The position numbers and the translations under genes are program-made. A stretch of 64,000 bases of DNA from Bin5 sp034428435 (GTDB taxonomy: Bacteria > Chloroflexota > Anaerolineae > Caldilineales > Caldilineaceae): assembly GCA_034428435.1 (NCBI GenBank), contig DAOUHY010000121.1, positions 1 to 64,000 of the forward strand, in the 5' to 3' direction. Each line of letters opens with the position of its first letter. The stretch's first letter is position 1. Shown here in pieces: positions 55,047 through 63,578 of this stretch. The notes below the pieces were generated by a model. It saw nothing but the letters and a program-made list of their open reading frames with translations. It was not told the origin of the DNA and searched no databases.

Positions 55047-56522
55047 TCAAGCCTTGACCAGTGCCTGTTGGTACATGCCGTCGTAGCCCCGCTGCTGCTG
55101 CTCCTCGGTCAGACCGCGGTTCACCTCCGCATCGTACTTTCCGGCGAGCAGTTCCCGGTAGAAGCCGTAGTTGACGCCCATCACTTTCTCATCGTCCGGG
55201 AAGCGGTGATAGTTGTCCTTGCTCATCAGGCTCTTGCCTTCGGCGATCAACTGGAATCCGAGTGCCGAGCCGGGGTAGGGCGCGTAGTAGGAGATGGACG
55301 GGAATACGCGCTTCATGCGTTTGAGCATGCGCATCGTTTTGAAGGCGTCCTCGTCGGTTTCGCCTGGAATGCCGAGCATGATGTTCGACCAGAAGACAGG
55401 CGGTTCCTTCCCTTCCGCCACCATCTCATCCCCAAGGCGGTTGACGAGATCGATGGCGAAGTTGTTGTCCTCCTCAGTGCACTCCTTGTTGAGGAGCTTC
55501 AGAATGCGATCGCTACCCGATTCAAAGCCGATCGAGATCAGATTCCAGTTCGTTTCGCGCACGAGGGCGGTGAAAAGATCGGGCCACTGGCGTACGGTGT
55601 CGGCGCGGCCGGCTGCCCAGTAGGGCCACAGTTTATTGGCGCGGCGGGGATACTCTTCGATCCACTCCTGCAGCCACTTCGGGTTCTGGAAGAACATGGA
55701 GTCGTGGATTACAACTGAGCCCACCCCGTACTTCTCGTCGAGGGCATTTAGTTCGTCGATCACCATGGAAACGGGACGGCGTCCCATGTTGGGAATATAG
55801 GATGCCTCGTTGCAGAAAACGCATTGCCAGGGGCAGACTCTGCTCGTGATGATGGTGGCGACAGGAGGAGGACCCCAGCCGCACTCCGGCTCCATCGGCC
55901 AGTTGAAATTCCGTTCCAGCTTCAGGGCGCGCACAGCTCGTCTAGGCCGGGCGTTGGCGAGCGCCTCTTTCCAGTTGGCCGGTTTGGGCCACAACTCCCG
56001 GTCGATTTCCGGCCAGTCGGCCATAGTGCGCGAGCCTTGTCCCAGGAACACTCTCGGAAAGGTCTCAGGATCCCGGACCAGATCGAGGATTATCTCTTCA
56101 CCGGCCCCCTGGCAGATTTTGTCAAAGGCATCAGCCTCGGCCATTTCTTCCGGCGCGACCGTCGCGTGCATGCCACCGGCAAGAACAAGACCACCGGGAT
56201 TGATCTCCTTGAAGATCTGCGCAGCCTTCAGGGCCACTGGAAAAGTGTAACTGCGCACGTTCATCAGAGCCATCTTGTAGCCGCGAAGTTTCGGCGCCAG
56301 CTGGTCCCAGGAGGTGACTGCCCGCGTAGAAACGATGTCGGTTTCCACACCGTTCTGATGCATAATCGTGCGCAGAAGCCCAAGACCGTGGTCCTGCCAC
56401 TGTTCATGGGGACCCTGCGGATAGACCAAGTCACCCAGGTCGCCAAGATCTATCCAGACGATATCGCTCTCGCGCCTTCCGTTACCTGGCAAGTTCAACT
56501 TCAACTGATGCTCCTCTAACAT
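55047..56522 (-). CDS. B12-binding-domain-like radical SAM protein
   Basis: 491 residues. N-terminal domain (about 20-150) has the alpha/beta layout of cobalamin-binding domains (VWIDLGDLGDLVYPQGPHEQWQDHGLGLLRTIMHQNG; GGLVLAGGMHATVAPEEM), but without the DxHxxG motif. The radical SAM cluster is C230-P-W-Q-C234-V-F-C237, with GIPGETDEDAFKTM and ISIGFESGSDRILKLLNK in the TIM-barrel. This layout is seen in methyltransferases and B12-independent radical SAM enzymes of secondary metabolism. The substrate is not predicted. It leads the operon with two small genes. Confidence 0.82.
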   Translation of the reverse strand: MLEEHQLKLNLPGNGRRESDIVWIDLGDLGDLVYPQGPHEQWQDHGLGLLRTIMHQNGVETDIVSTRAVTSWDQLAPKLRGYKMALMNVRSYTFPVALKAAQIFKEINPGGLVLAGGMHATVAPEEMAEADAFDKICQGAGEEIILDLVRDPETFPRVFLGQGSRTMADWPEIDRELWPKPANWKEALANARPRRAVRALKLERNFNWPMEPECGWGPPPVATIITSRVCPWQCVFCNEASYIPNMGRRPVSMVIDELNALDEKYGVGSVVIHDSMFFQNPKWLQEWIEEYPRRANKLWPYWAAGRADTVRQWPDLFTALVRETNWNLISIGFESGSDRILKLLNKECTEEDNNFAIDLVNRLGDEMVAEGKEPPVFWSNIMLGIPGETDEDAFKTMRMLKRMKRVFPSISYYAPYPGSALGFQLIAEGKSLMSKDNYHRFPDDEKVMGVNYGFYRELLAGKYDAEVNRGLTEEQQQRGYDGMYQQALVKA

Positions 56523-56610
56523 CCAGATCGGACCGGGTCAGACCTCGTGGGTCTGCCGGCTCACAGCGTGTCTCCTGCTCTCTGGTTGCCTGTGGAGGCA
56601 ACGAAATGCC

Positions 56611-56982
56611 CTACATACTGGCATATTTTCCGACGGACTCGTCGATTTCATCGGCCCAGGCATCGATGCCTCCGGCCATACTGACTGCATTTGACCAGCC
56701 CTGTTGACGCAGAAAGACGGTTACCTGTGCGCTGCGCAGTCCTTTATGGCAGAACAGGACCACCTCCATCTCCCTGTTCTGGCGCATGTCCTCCGGTAAG
56801 GCGTCGAGACGCCGCTCGCGAAGCTCGCTTAGGGGCATGTTGATGAAATCTGCATCAGGAAGACTGGCCAGTTCAAGTTCATTGGGTTCACGCACGTCGA
56901 CCAGCAGGAATTCGCTATCGTCCTTCTGTTTAGCGGCGACATCGTGCACGCTGATTTCCGGAGCGCCATACGGGTTGGGCAT
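56611..56982 (-). CDS. rhodanese-like sulfurtransferase
   Basis: 123 residues, a single rhodanese domain. EFLLVDVREPNELELASLPDADFINMPLSEL is the N-terminal core, and the catalytic Cys is in VLFCHKGLRSAQV. The six-residue active loop CHKGLRS fits a sulfur-carrying persulfide site. It may supply sulfur for Fe-S, molybdopterin or tRNA thiolation, which would fit the adjacent moaA and IscA-type genes. It may equally act independently. Confidence 0.88.
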   Translation of the reverse strand: MPNPYGAPEISVHDVAAKQKDDSEFLLVDVREPNELELASLPDADFINMPLSELRERRLDALPEDMRQNREMEVVLFCHKGLRSAQVTVFLRQQGWSNAVSMAGGIDAWADEIDESVGKYASM

Positions 56983-57071
56983 CGTCTTGACTCACGTTTT
57001 CTTGTACCTGCCGGCCAGGAAAATGAATTAGGGAAAGGAGTTCAGGGGACGGGGACTCATCCGCTTTGCCT

Positions 57072-57464
57072 TCAGAAGTCCTCGGGATCGATGGGTTGAC
57101 GGCCACCGAAACCGGCGTTGACGTCGTGCCAGAATGAAAGGTCCTCTTCGCCATGTTTCCAGCAGAGATAGACTTCGCGCCCGTTGCGAATTGACAGGAA
57201 ATCGATGAGGCCCATGTCGATATCCTTTACCAGGATACCCATTTTCAGGATCCCTTTTACGCCCGTCTCCAGTTTGTCGAATTGGGAGTAGACGGAGCCT
57301 GCCGCGGCGTTGCCACCGTTTTGGGCAGCCTTCTGCAGCACCGGCCAGATTTCGGGACGCAGACGGAGAATCTCACTGCGCGCCTCCTGAACTTGCGACA
57401 TCAGGGCCTTAACGACCGGAAGCGCGGCTCTCGCTTCATTCAAAGTGTAATAGCGGGCCTGCAT
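57072..57464 (-). CDS. DUF2203 family protein
   Basis: 130 residues. YYTLNEARAALPVVKALMSQVQEARSEI is followed by a helical region and the conserved end VYLCWKHGEEDLSFWHDVNAGFGGRQPID, typical of DUF2203. The function of this family is not known. It lies between the rhodanese and the IscA-type gene, on the same strand. Confidence 0.85.
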   Translation of the reverse strand: MQARYYTLNEARAALPVVKALMSQVQEARSEILRLRPEIWPVLQKAAQNGGNAAAGSVYSQFDKLETGVKGILKMGILVKDIDMGLIDFLSIRNGREVYLCWKHGEEDLSFWHDVNAGFGGRQPIDPEDF

Positions 57465-57588
57465 AGTACTCCAACCCGGTCAGGGCAAAGTGGAAAGACC
57501 AGGTTGTTCGCCCAGGCACTGTGACGAACAACCTGTTTGTTTCCGAACTCTACTTTGCCTCTGCCGACTCACATCGTTAGGTCAACGA

Positions 57589-58005
57589 CTAGTGTCCGCA
57601 GCCACTGCCGCAGCCCGCTCCGGCCGACGCGCCAGCCGGAGCGCCGTTGGTACGAAAGCTGCTGCCGCAACCGCAGGAACTGACGGCATTGGGATTCTCA
57701 ATGTGGAATCCCCCGCCCATCAGGTTGTCGATGTAGTCGATGCTGGAGCCGCCAACATAGAAGAAGCTGGTCGGATCGACAACGACGCGCAGGCCAAACT
57801 GCTCAAAGACCTGATCAGCTTCCTGGATGTCGTCATCAAAGGTCATGCCGTACTGCATGCCTCCGCAGCCGCCGCCCTTGACAAAGACTCGCAGCGCGTG
57901 CGACTCCCGCAGGCCCTTCTGATCGAGGATGCCGCCCAGTTTCTCGGCAGCCATCTCCGTAAGGGTGATTTCCTTCGTTGCCGTGTCGGTCAGAGAAATG
58001 TCCAT
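57589..58005 (-). CDS. HesB/IscA/ErpA-type Fe-S cluster insertion protein
   Basis: 138 residues, GAGGAG upstream. The A-type carrier fold shows LRVFVKGGGCGGMQYGMTF and IDYIDNLMGGGFHIENPNAVSSCGCGSSF, with the three conserved Cys in GGGCGG and CGCG. The extension after position 115, ending in AGAGCGSGCGH, adds two Cys and a His, which is unusual. It probably delivers Fe-S clusters to apo-proteins such as MoaA or radical SAM enzymes nearby. No other isc/suf gene is in the window. Confidence 0.92.
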   Translation of the reverse strand: MDISLTDTATKEITLTEMAAEKLGGILDQKGLRESHALRVFVKGGGCGGMQYGMTFDDDIQEADQVFEQFGLRVVVDPTSFFYVGGSSIDYIDNLMGGGFHIENPNAVSSCGCGSSFRTNGAPAGASAGAGCGSGCGH

Positions 58006-58162
58006 CGGAATCTCCTCAAAGGTATGGATAAATGTGACTAGAGTTCGTGGTCTGAAATTCAGCGATTACACTGGTCCTTCGCCAAGGACACGGACCTTGA
58101 GCAAGACTGCTCTCACTTCTCACCAGAGATGGGTCTAAGTCACTGACCCTCTCGCCGGTACT

Positions 58163-59149
58163 TCAGCCGCCAATCTGGTTCATGGCCCGGTTTTCGGCGA
58201 AGACGCCGGATTCCAGTCCATGGCCCCACGGCTTATGGAACGCCCCTTCCTTCATCAACTCTCGTATCTTATCGAAATCAGCACCGCCGCGCAAAGGAGA
58301 CAGCAGGTCTATTTCGTCATCACGCAGAAGGCAGAGCCGCAATTTTCCGTCTGCAGTGAGACGTACGCGGCCGCACCCCTGGCAAAATGGCTCTGTGACG
58401 CTGCTGATGAAGCCGAGCGTTCCTGCTGCGCCTGGGATGCGAAACGGGCGGCTGGGATCGACAAAGTCGTAGCTGGCCTCTTCCAGCTCGCCGAAGACCG
58501 ACTCGACTCTCTGCCGGATCTCTCTGAAGGAGACGACATGGCTCAATTGAAAGTCGCTGACCTCTCCAAACGGCATCATTTCAATGAAGCGGACTTCCCA
58601 GTCTTTGTTCAGAGTCAGGGCGGCCAGATCGATAACATCTTCCTCATTGAAGCCGCGGGTGACAACGCAGTTCAGTTTTACCGGACGCAAGCCAGCGCGC
58701 TCGGCCGCGTCGATTCCTCGCCATACGTCGTCAATATCCCCCCAGCGGGTAATGCGGCGGAAGCGGTCCGGATCGATCGTATCTATGCTGATGTTTACCC
58801 GGTTCAGACCGGCATCGGCCAGAGGTTGCGCCAATTCATCCAGTAGCAGAGCATTCGTCGTCATGGCCACGTCGCGAATGCCGGGGACTGCGGCAATTCG
58901 GCTTACCAACTCCACTACACCGGGACGAATCGTTGGTTCACCCCCTGTCAGGCGAATCTTGTCCACTCCCAGGCTGGCCCCAACGTTTACCAAAAAGATG
59001 ATTTCGTCGTCGGACATCAGTTCGTGACGGGGGCGGAACTGCATGTGTTCCGGCATACAGTAGACGCAGCGCAGATTGCAAGCGTCAGTCAGGCTAATGC
59101 GCAGATAGCGTACGCGGCGGCCATAGCTGTCGTGAGTCGGCTCTGTCAT
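58163..59149 (-). CDS. moaA: GTP 3',8-cyclase MoaA
   Basis: First step of molybdenum cofactor synthesis. The ATG at 59149 gives 328 residues, the family norm; an in-frame ATG at 59293 would add 48 low-complexity residues. The N-terminal cluster motif C-N-L-R-C-V-Y-C follows RISLTDA. The second cluster is in FCQGCGRVRLTADGKLRLCL, and RLTGGEPTIRPG is the SAM-binding site. It ends in the conserved Gly-Gly tail (QIGG) needed for catalysis. No other moa or moe genes are visible. Confidence 0.95.
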   Translation of the reverse strand: MTEPTHDSYGRRVRYLRISLTDACNLRCVYCMPEHMQFRPRHELMSDDEIIFLVNVGASLGVDKIRLTGGEPTIRPGVVELVSRIAAVPGIRDVAMTTNALLLDELAQPLADAGLNRVNISIDTIDPDRFRRITRWGDIDDVWRGIDAAERAGLRPVKLNCVVTRGFNEEDVIDLAALTLNKDWEVRFIEMMPFGEVSDFQLSHVVSFREIRQRVESVFGELEEASYDFVDPSRPFRIPGAAGTLGFISSVTEPFCQGCGRVRLTADGKLRLCLLRDDEIDLLSPLRGGADFDKIRELMKEGAFHKPWGHGLESGVFAENRAMNQIGG

Positions 59150-59328
59150 CGAAACCAGTTCTTCCGCGCCGGGCGGAGGCGACAGGGTTACGCTGCCGTA
59201 TCTGGTTCGATGTTTGTGACCGTTCTGCCCGGCCACTGCTCCTTCGGTCAGGGGCAGTTCCTGCAGATTGGGTTGGCGTAATGTCGTCGGCATGCTTGCA
59301 GATTCCCCAAGGGGTTGCGTTCGTTTTC

Positions 59329-59988
59329 TCAGAAGATCAGTTCAACATTGTGTGACTTGGGCGCACCTTCTTCGATTTCTACCTGCACACGAAAACTGCA
59401 ACAGCCCTGACCGTCTGCGATGGCCTGAACACGTTCACAACTCTGTCCGCTGAGAGATTCCATGAGCGCCAGATCCATGCAGCAGAGTTCCTTGTGCTCG
59501 GCGGCCACGCCCGTGTACGGGCAGTTATGCGTATGCAGTAGGCCGGTAGCAGGTTCCCACTGTGCCAGGTACCCTCTTTCGTTGAGAAAGGCGACGACTC
59601 TATCCATTCGCTCATCGAGCCTCTCGTCTGCCGGGCAGTTGAGTGCAACGGGCTGCGCCATCTCCTGCGCCAACTTTCGAAAGCAGCCGTCAATCTGGTC
59701 AGGAGGCAGCATCTGTTTCATCTGGCGAACGACACCAGCCGTAAGCAAGGCGAAATTGTCGGGAAAATGCGCATCGGCGTCAGAGGTCAATGAGTAGATC
59801 TGCTGTGGACGACCGACCTTTCGGCGTCCCTTGGCCTTGGTCACTGTAATCAGATTGTCCGAAAGCAAAATGTCAAGATGATACCTTACCGAAATGGGAG
59901 CCATGTCCAGGCGTTCAGCCAGCGCACCGACCGATGCCTGGCCGTCCTGTTTGAGTATTTCCATGATGCGATTGCGAACAGTCTGCAC
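59329..59988 (-). CDS. SufR-like iron-sulfur winged-helix transcription regulator
   Basis: 219 residues from a GTG with GGAG 8 bases upstream. N-terminal HTH (1-65): RNRIMEILKQDGQASVGALAERLDMAPISVRYHLDILLSDNLI, then the wing RRKVGRPQQIYSLT. The C-terminal half holds Cys156 (HNCPYTG), Cys169/170 (LCCMDL), Cys184 (SCERV) and Cys196/197 (GCCSFRV), the four-region cysteine pattern of SufR-type Fe-S sensors; spacings are not identical. SufR represses suf genes when its cluster is intact. It lies upstream of moaA and IscA-type genes on the same strand, with a strong promoter and a palindrome, and so may control that run and itself. Confidence 0.82.
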   Translation of the reverse strand: MQTVRNRIMEILKQDGQASVGALAERLDMAPISVRYHLDILLSDNLITVTKAKGRRKVGRPQQIYSLTSDADAHFPDNFALLTAGVVRQMKQMLPPDQIDGCFRKLAQEMAQPVALNCPADERLDERMDRVVAFLNERGYLAQWEPATGLLHTHNCPYTGVAAEHKELCCMDLALMESLSGQSCERVQAIADGQGCCSFRVQVEIEEGAPKSHNVELIF

Positions 59989-60027
59989 AGATGCACTCCA
60001 AGATTTTCACCTAGCAGGTTGGTACCT

Positions 60028-60056
60028 ATTTTAGCAGATTGATAGGGTAATGTCAA
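60028..60056 (-). promoter_or_regulatory. near-consensus promoter of the SufR-like gene
   Basis: On the minus strand, TTGACA (complement of 60051-60056) and TAAAAT (complement of 60028-60033), spaced 17 bp. This is the best -35/-10 match found in the window. The start codon at 59988 lies 40 bp downstream of the -10. Confidence 0.8.
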
Positions 60057-60059
60057 ACA

Positions 60060-60083
60060 TTTTTATGAATAAATTCATAAAAA
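60060..60083. promoter_or_regulatory. 24-bp palindrome next to the -35, candidate operator
   Basis: TTTTTATGAA (60060-60069) and TTCATAAAAA (60074-60083) are perfect inverted repeats around TAAA. It sits 3 bp upstream of the -35 and looks like a dimeric-regulator operator. SufR-type regulators bind inverted repeats, but the known cyanobacterial sequence is different, so regulator identity is a guess. On the plus side the nearest gene starts about 1 kb away. Confidence 0.6.
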
Positions 60084-61075
60084 ACTATTACGGAGACTGC
60101 ACGGGTACGTTAGGTGTGGCTTAGGGAGTGAACTGAATGTATCTCACGCGTGCGCTCGGATACGTTTTGGGGGAGATGGTAATTCCTTACTCTGGCTGAG
60201 GGGTCTGACTGAGCTGGATTACACGGTAAGGAACGTGACACGCCATCTTTCAGAACAACCTAAATGCGATGGACGTTTTTTGGGTACAGCCCAAATTGGG
60301 ATGAGAGAGGGCAAGCACAAGGCTTGCCCCTACAGGGAATCGACTCGACTGGCGGGACGTGGTCTGGCTAGACACCTTCGATTGGGCACCTGTTACGAAT
60401 ATCGACACCCGGTCGACTTGGGATGTTGTAGGAGAGGGGGCGTTGCGGGGGCGGAGCCCCCGCACAAGGGAGGGCCGAATAGGCCCGACCGCCCAAAAGA
60501 GCGAGGATTGAGGGAAGAGGATTGAGGAGAGAGAACTGCCGTTTCCCGTGACTCAGAGTTGATCGCAAGATGGTTGGGGTTCCCCTGCGACCGGAGGCAT
60601 GGGAAAGTTCGCCCCCACTTAGGGATGCACCGCGTTTTTTCCGCCTCTTGACTAGCCTGCCGCTTTGCGCTACCATGCACCTCAGCCTCCGCGTGAACAG
60701 CTATTCTTCATAAGACGCCAACGACTCAGAGTCCAGCGCATATGGAGAGCAACTGCTTCGATTTTCTATTTTGCCCCACGCAATACAAGCCCTGTCTGAA
60801 CTGCTTCGGGCCGCAATTGCCTCGTCCTTCTGAACTGGCAGAAAGAGCGAACTAGCCCAAGACACGTTCGTGCGAAAAGAAATCAGCCAATCTGCCATGG
60901 CCGATCTTGCCTCGTTGAACCGAAACGGGGAACTTAACTCTACTCCGGTTCGTCAGTCCATTAAGCTGTCCAGACTCCGCAAGGTTTGCGCAAACGAAGA
61001 CAGCCCATTCCTATCCATTTGGCGTCCAACTGAACTTGGTTCACTGACCGTCAGCCATCCAAGAAAGAACATTTC
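60084..61075. other. 990-bp spacer with repeats
   Basis: Apart from the family B-like hairpin (60309-60336) and the family A copy 4 (60430-60496), and a GGAGAGAGAACTGCC-type purine-rich stretch after it, I see no supported gene. An open frame at 60870-61190 overlaps the next gene and has no conserved content. Confidence 0.55.
60309..60496 (+). repeat. family B hairpin plus family A copy 4
   Basis: GGGCAAGC (60309-60316) pairs with GCTTGCCC (60322-60329), followed by CTACAGG: the family B layout with changed bases and kept pairing. The CACCTGTTAC...GTTGTAGG module follows at about 60388, and then family A at 60430-60496 with the same strong stem. All are in the plus orientation. Confidence 0.82.
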
Positions 61076-61861
61076 ATGCCTACCTCAACCTATCACGGTG
61101 TCACCAGCAGATTGCATCCTCAGAACCACTTCAATTCACGTCTGTTTCGTACCATCGGGGCGGGGCTCATTGCAGCCTTGGCCATGCTAATTTTCGCCGA
61201 AACGCCCACTTTCGCTCAGTCTCCGCCATCCCCGAATATTCTGGTAGACGATTACGTTTCCGTCCCCAAGAATGGCAGTGTGGATATTGAGGTCTTGGGC
61301 AATGACACACTCCCTGAGTTTCGCAGCTTTGATTTCACGGGCCCGGAGTTCGGAAAGTTTAGCTCCATCACAAGCAATGCACACAGTAAGGTTCTTTCAT
61401 TCAGTTACAGGCCAAACACAAACTATGTAGGCAAAGACGGCTTTTACTATCTGGTCTCTGACAGTAGTGGACGGACTCAACACGCGGCTGTTTACATCAC
61501 GGTTTACGCAGCCCTCGACTGCGCCACCTGTCTGATCAGACACGAGGCCACGCCGATAAACATTACGATTGGCGGAGACGGTGCATTAAATTTGCACTTC
61601 ATTGGAGAGGCCGGCGTTGCAACAGGGCCGGTCCTCCCTCCTGTGAGAGAATTGGTCGAATTGCACGCACAGGATTCAGGCAATATCATGCTTTTCGAAG
61701 GCACGAATTCGATTTCGGGCGCGCAAGTCTTGATCAGCTATTTGTCCGTTGAGCAGGTCCTCCACGTTCACACATATTATCCAGACCGCCATGACGGATC
61801 GATGAAACCCTACATTTTCATAGTTGACCAGGAAAACGAGGTTTCGCACTGGGAGTGGTAG
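61076..61861 (+). CDS. secreted protein with Ig-like (cadherin-like) domain
   Basis: 261 residues. Signal peptide with hydrophobic core IGAGLIAALAMLIFAETPTFAQ. Then ILVDDYVSVPKNGSVDIEVLGNDTLPEF ... FSYRPNTNYVGKDGFYYLVSDSSGRTQHAAVYITV, which is the 'a.dD...v..n.....v.vl.ND' and 'Y.p...y.G.D.f.y.v.d' pattern of Big_9/cadherin-like repeats. The C-terminal 100 residues (about 160-261) are another beta domain, not recognised. It may bind polysaccharide or take part in adhesion. Confidence 0.75.
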   Translation: MPTSTYHGVTSRLHPQNHFNSRLFRTIGAGLIAALAMLIFAETPTFAQSPPSPNILVDDYVSVPKNGSVDIEVLGNDTLPEFRSFDFTGPEFGKFSSITSNAHSKVLSFSYRPNTNYVGKDGFYYLVSDSSGRTQHAAVYITVYAALDCATCLIRHEATPINITIGGDGALNLHFIGEAGVATGPVLPPVRELVELHAQDSGNIMLFEGTNSISGAQVLISYLSVEQVLHVHTYYPDRHDGSMKPYIFIVDQENEVSHWEW

Positions 61862-62132
61862 ACAAGACACCAGGCTGGGAAACGATGTTTTCAGGCCGGC
61901 AATGGCGGCCGGCCTCAGACGCAACGAAATACACTTTAGCCTTGCGACACAGATCCGATCCTGGACGAGTTTCCGAAGCGAGGGAAAGGAGGAGCACGAG
62001 GAACCAATATGAGCCAAGTTGGTGCAATTGGCGCAGATCTGTTTGCCGCTAGAATGGAAGTATGGCCGTACGCACTGACAGGCAGTGAGCCGTCTTGCGA
62101 CGCGGCCCAACCCAACCGCAAAAGGGGGCAAC

Positions 62133-63506
62133 ATGTCAGACACGCGAAATTCTCACCAGAAGATGAGTCGGCGCGGCTTTTTGCACGCCATGGCTTTAGG
62201 CGCAGGCGGTGCCGCGCTAGCGGCTTGTGTAGTGCCAGAAGGAGCCATGCCGGCGGCCGAAGAGGCTGCCGCGCCGCCACAGGAAAATCTCCCGATAATC
62301 TATTGGTCGATGTTCGGTCTGCAGGAGGCCGCGCAAGCACAGAACCAGGTCGAGCGCTTTAACGAGCAGACCGGCGAAAACGCCATTTTCATGTCGATCG
62401 GTTGGGGCAACGTCACCCAGAAAGCACAGGTCGCGATCCAGGGCGGCAACCCGCCCGACATGGTATCGCTCTGGTCCCAGGCCTATACGTGGGGGCCCCG
62501 GGGGCTTCTGCTCCCGCTTGAGGATTACGCTGAACGTGACGGCTTTGACGGCGAGGGCTGGTCCAAGCCGGCATGGGAGGCTCTGTGGTCCGACGGCCAC
62601 CTCTGGGGCACCGGCCATACGCTCAACGTCTTTGCATTGCACAGCAACGACACGCTCATGGAAGAGGGCGGGTTCAGCGCCGACAGCCCACCGGAAACGT
62701 TCGCCGACCTGGACGTGATGGCCGAGGCGTTGACTACCTTTGATGACGATGGCAACATCACCCGGCTGGGCTTCCTCCCCTGGTTGCGATCGGGCAGCCT
62801 ATGGCACTGGGGTTGGGCCAACGGCGCTCAGTTCTACGATGAGGACACCGACACTATCACCGCCGGCTCCGAAGAGGCCTTGCTCTATACTCTCGAATGG
62901 TTCAAGTCCTACGCAGACAAGTATGACATAGAGAAGATCGACCGCTATGTTTCCGGCTTTGGCAATCGTAGTTCGCTGACCGAGGATCCCTGGTACGTCG
63001 ACCTGATCGTGCTGCAGATCGATGGCAGTTGGAAACGGAGCTGGATCCCGCGCTATGCGCCCGACCTTGACTACTCGGTGTTCAAGTCCCCCTATGGCCC
63101 GGGATACAACGAACCAACCAGTCTGGTAGAGATTGGCGCGATGTTCAACGTTCCAAACGGCGCCAAGAATCCGGAGGGCGGCTGGCAGCTGGCCCACTTC
63201 ATGGCCGGCAAGCAGCAGCAGATCGAGTTCGGAAACCTGGTTGGAGACGTTCCTCCACTGAACGAGGCTGCCCGCGATCCGGAGTTCCTCAATTCGCTGC
63301 CGTTCAATGAGCTATATGTCGAGCTGACTGAGTCGACGGGCGGCCGCGCGTGGCCGCGCATCCCGGTTCTGGAGCAGTACAAGACCGAGATCCGACGCCT
63401 CCAGGATGAGGTCATTCACGGCCAGATCGATCCCCAGCAAGGCCTGGACGATATGACGGCCAAGTTGCAGCAGGAGTTGAACGACTTCCGCCAGCAGGTT
63501 GGCTGA
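62133..63506 (+). CDS. ABC sugar transporter substrate-binding lipoprotein
   Basis: 457 residues, ATG preceded by AGGGGGC. The N-terminus has a twin-arginine-like SRRGFL followed by a hydrophobic core ending in LAAC, so a Tat-exported lipoprotein is likely. The mature part (YWSMFGLQEAAQAQNQVERFNEQTGENAIFMSIGWGN; GGNPPDMVSLWSQAYT; EGGWQLAHFMAGKQQQIEFG) is an extracellular solute-binding protein family 1 type for oligosaccharides. The ligand cannot be identified. It is the first gene of an importer; a hairpin separates it from the permease gene. Confidence 0.9.
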   Translation: MSDTRNSHQKMSRRGFLHAMALGAGGAALAACVVPEGAMPAAEEAAAPPQENLPIIYWSMFGLQEAAQAQNQVERFNEQTGENAIFMSIGWGNVTQKAQVAIQGGNPPDMVSLWSQAYTWGPRGLLLPLEDYAERDGFDGEGWSKPAWEALWSDGHLWGTGHTLNVFALHSNDTLMEEGGFSADSPPETFADLDVMAEALTTFDDDGNITRLGFLPWLRSGSLWHWGWANGAQFYDEDTDTITAGSEEALLYTLEWFKSYADKYDIEKIDRYVSGFGNRSSLTEDPWYVDLIVLQIDGSWKRSWIPRYAPDLDYSVFKSPYGPGYNEPTSLVEIGAMFNVPNGAKNPEGGWQLAHFMAGKQQQIEFGNLVGDVPPLNEAARDPEFLNSLPFNELYVELTESTGGRAWPRIPVLEQYKTEIRRLQDEVIHGQIDPQQGLDDMTAKLQQELNDFRQQVG

Positions 63507-63530
63507 TAGAGGCGTCCTCAGGTGCGAAAT

Positions 63531-63560
63531 CCCGGCGGGTTGACCAGTCAGCCCGCCGGG
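63531..63560 (+). other. intercistronic hairpin between binding protein and permease genes
   Basis: CCCGGCGGG (63531-63539) pairs with CCCGCCGGG (63552-63560), a perfect 9-bp stem with a 12-base loop. No T-tract follows. The position just after a binding-protein gene matches mRNA stabilisers in sugar ABC operons; a similar element lies after pstS. Confidence 0.55.
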
Positions 63561-63578
63561 AGAGGGGAGAAGGTGGTC

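Noticed and set aside
60870..61190. 106-residue open frame before the Ig-like protein
   Set aside because: It overlaps the signal-peptide region of the better-supported gene at 61076 and has no conserved content.
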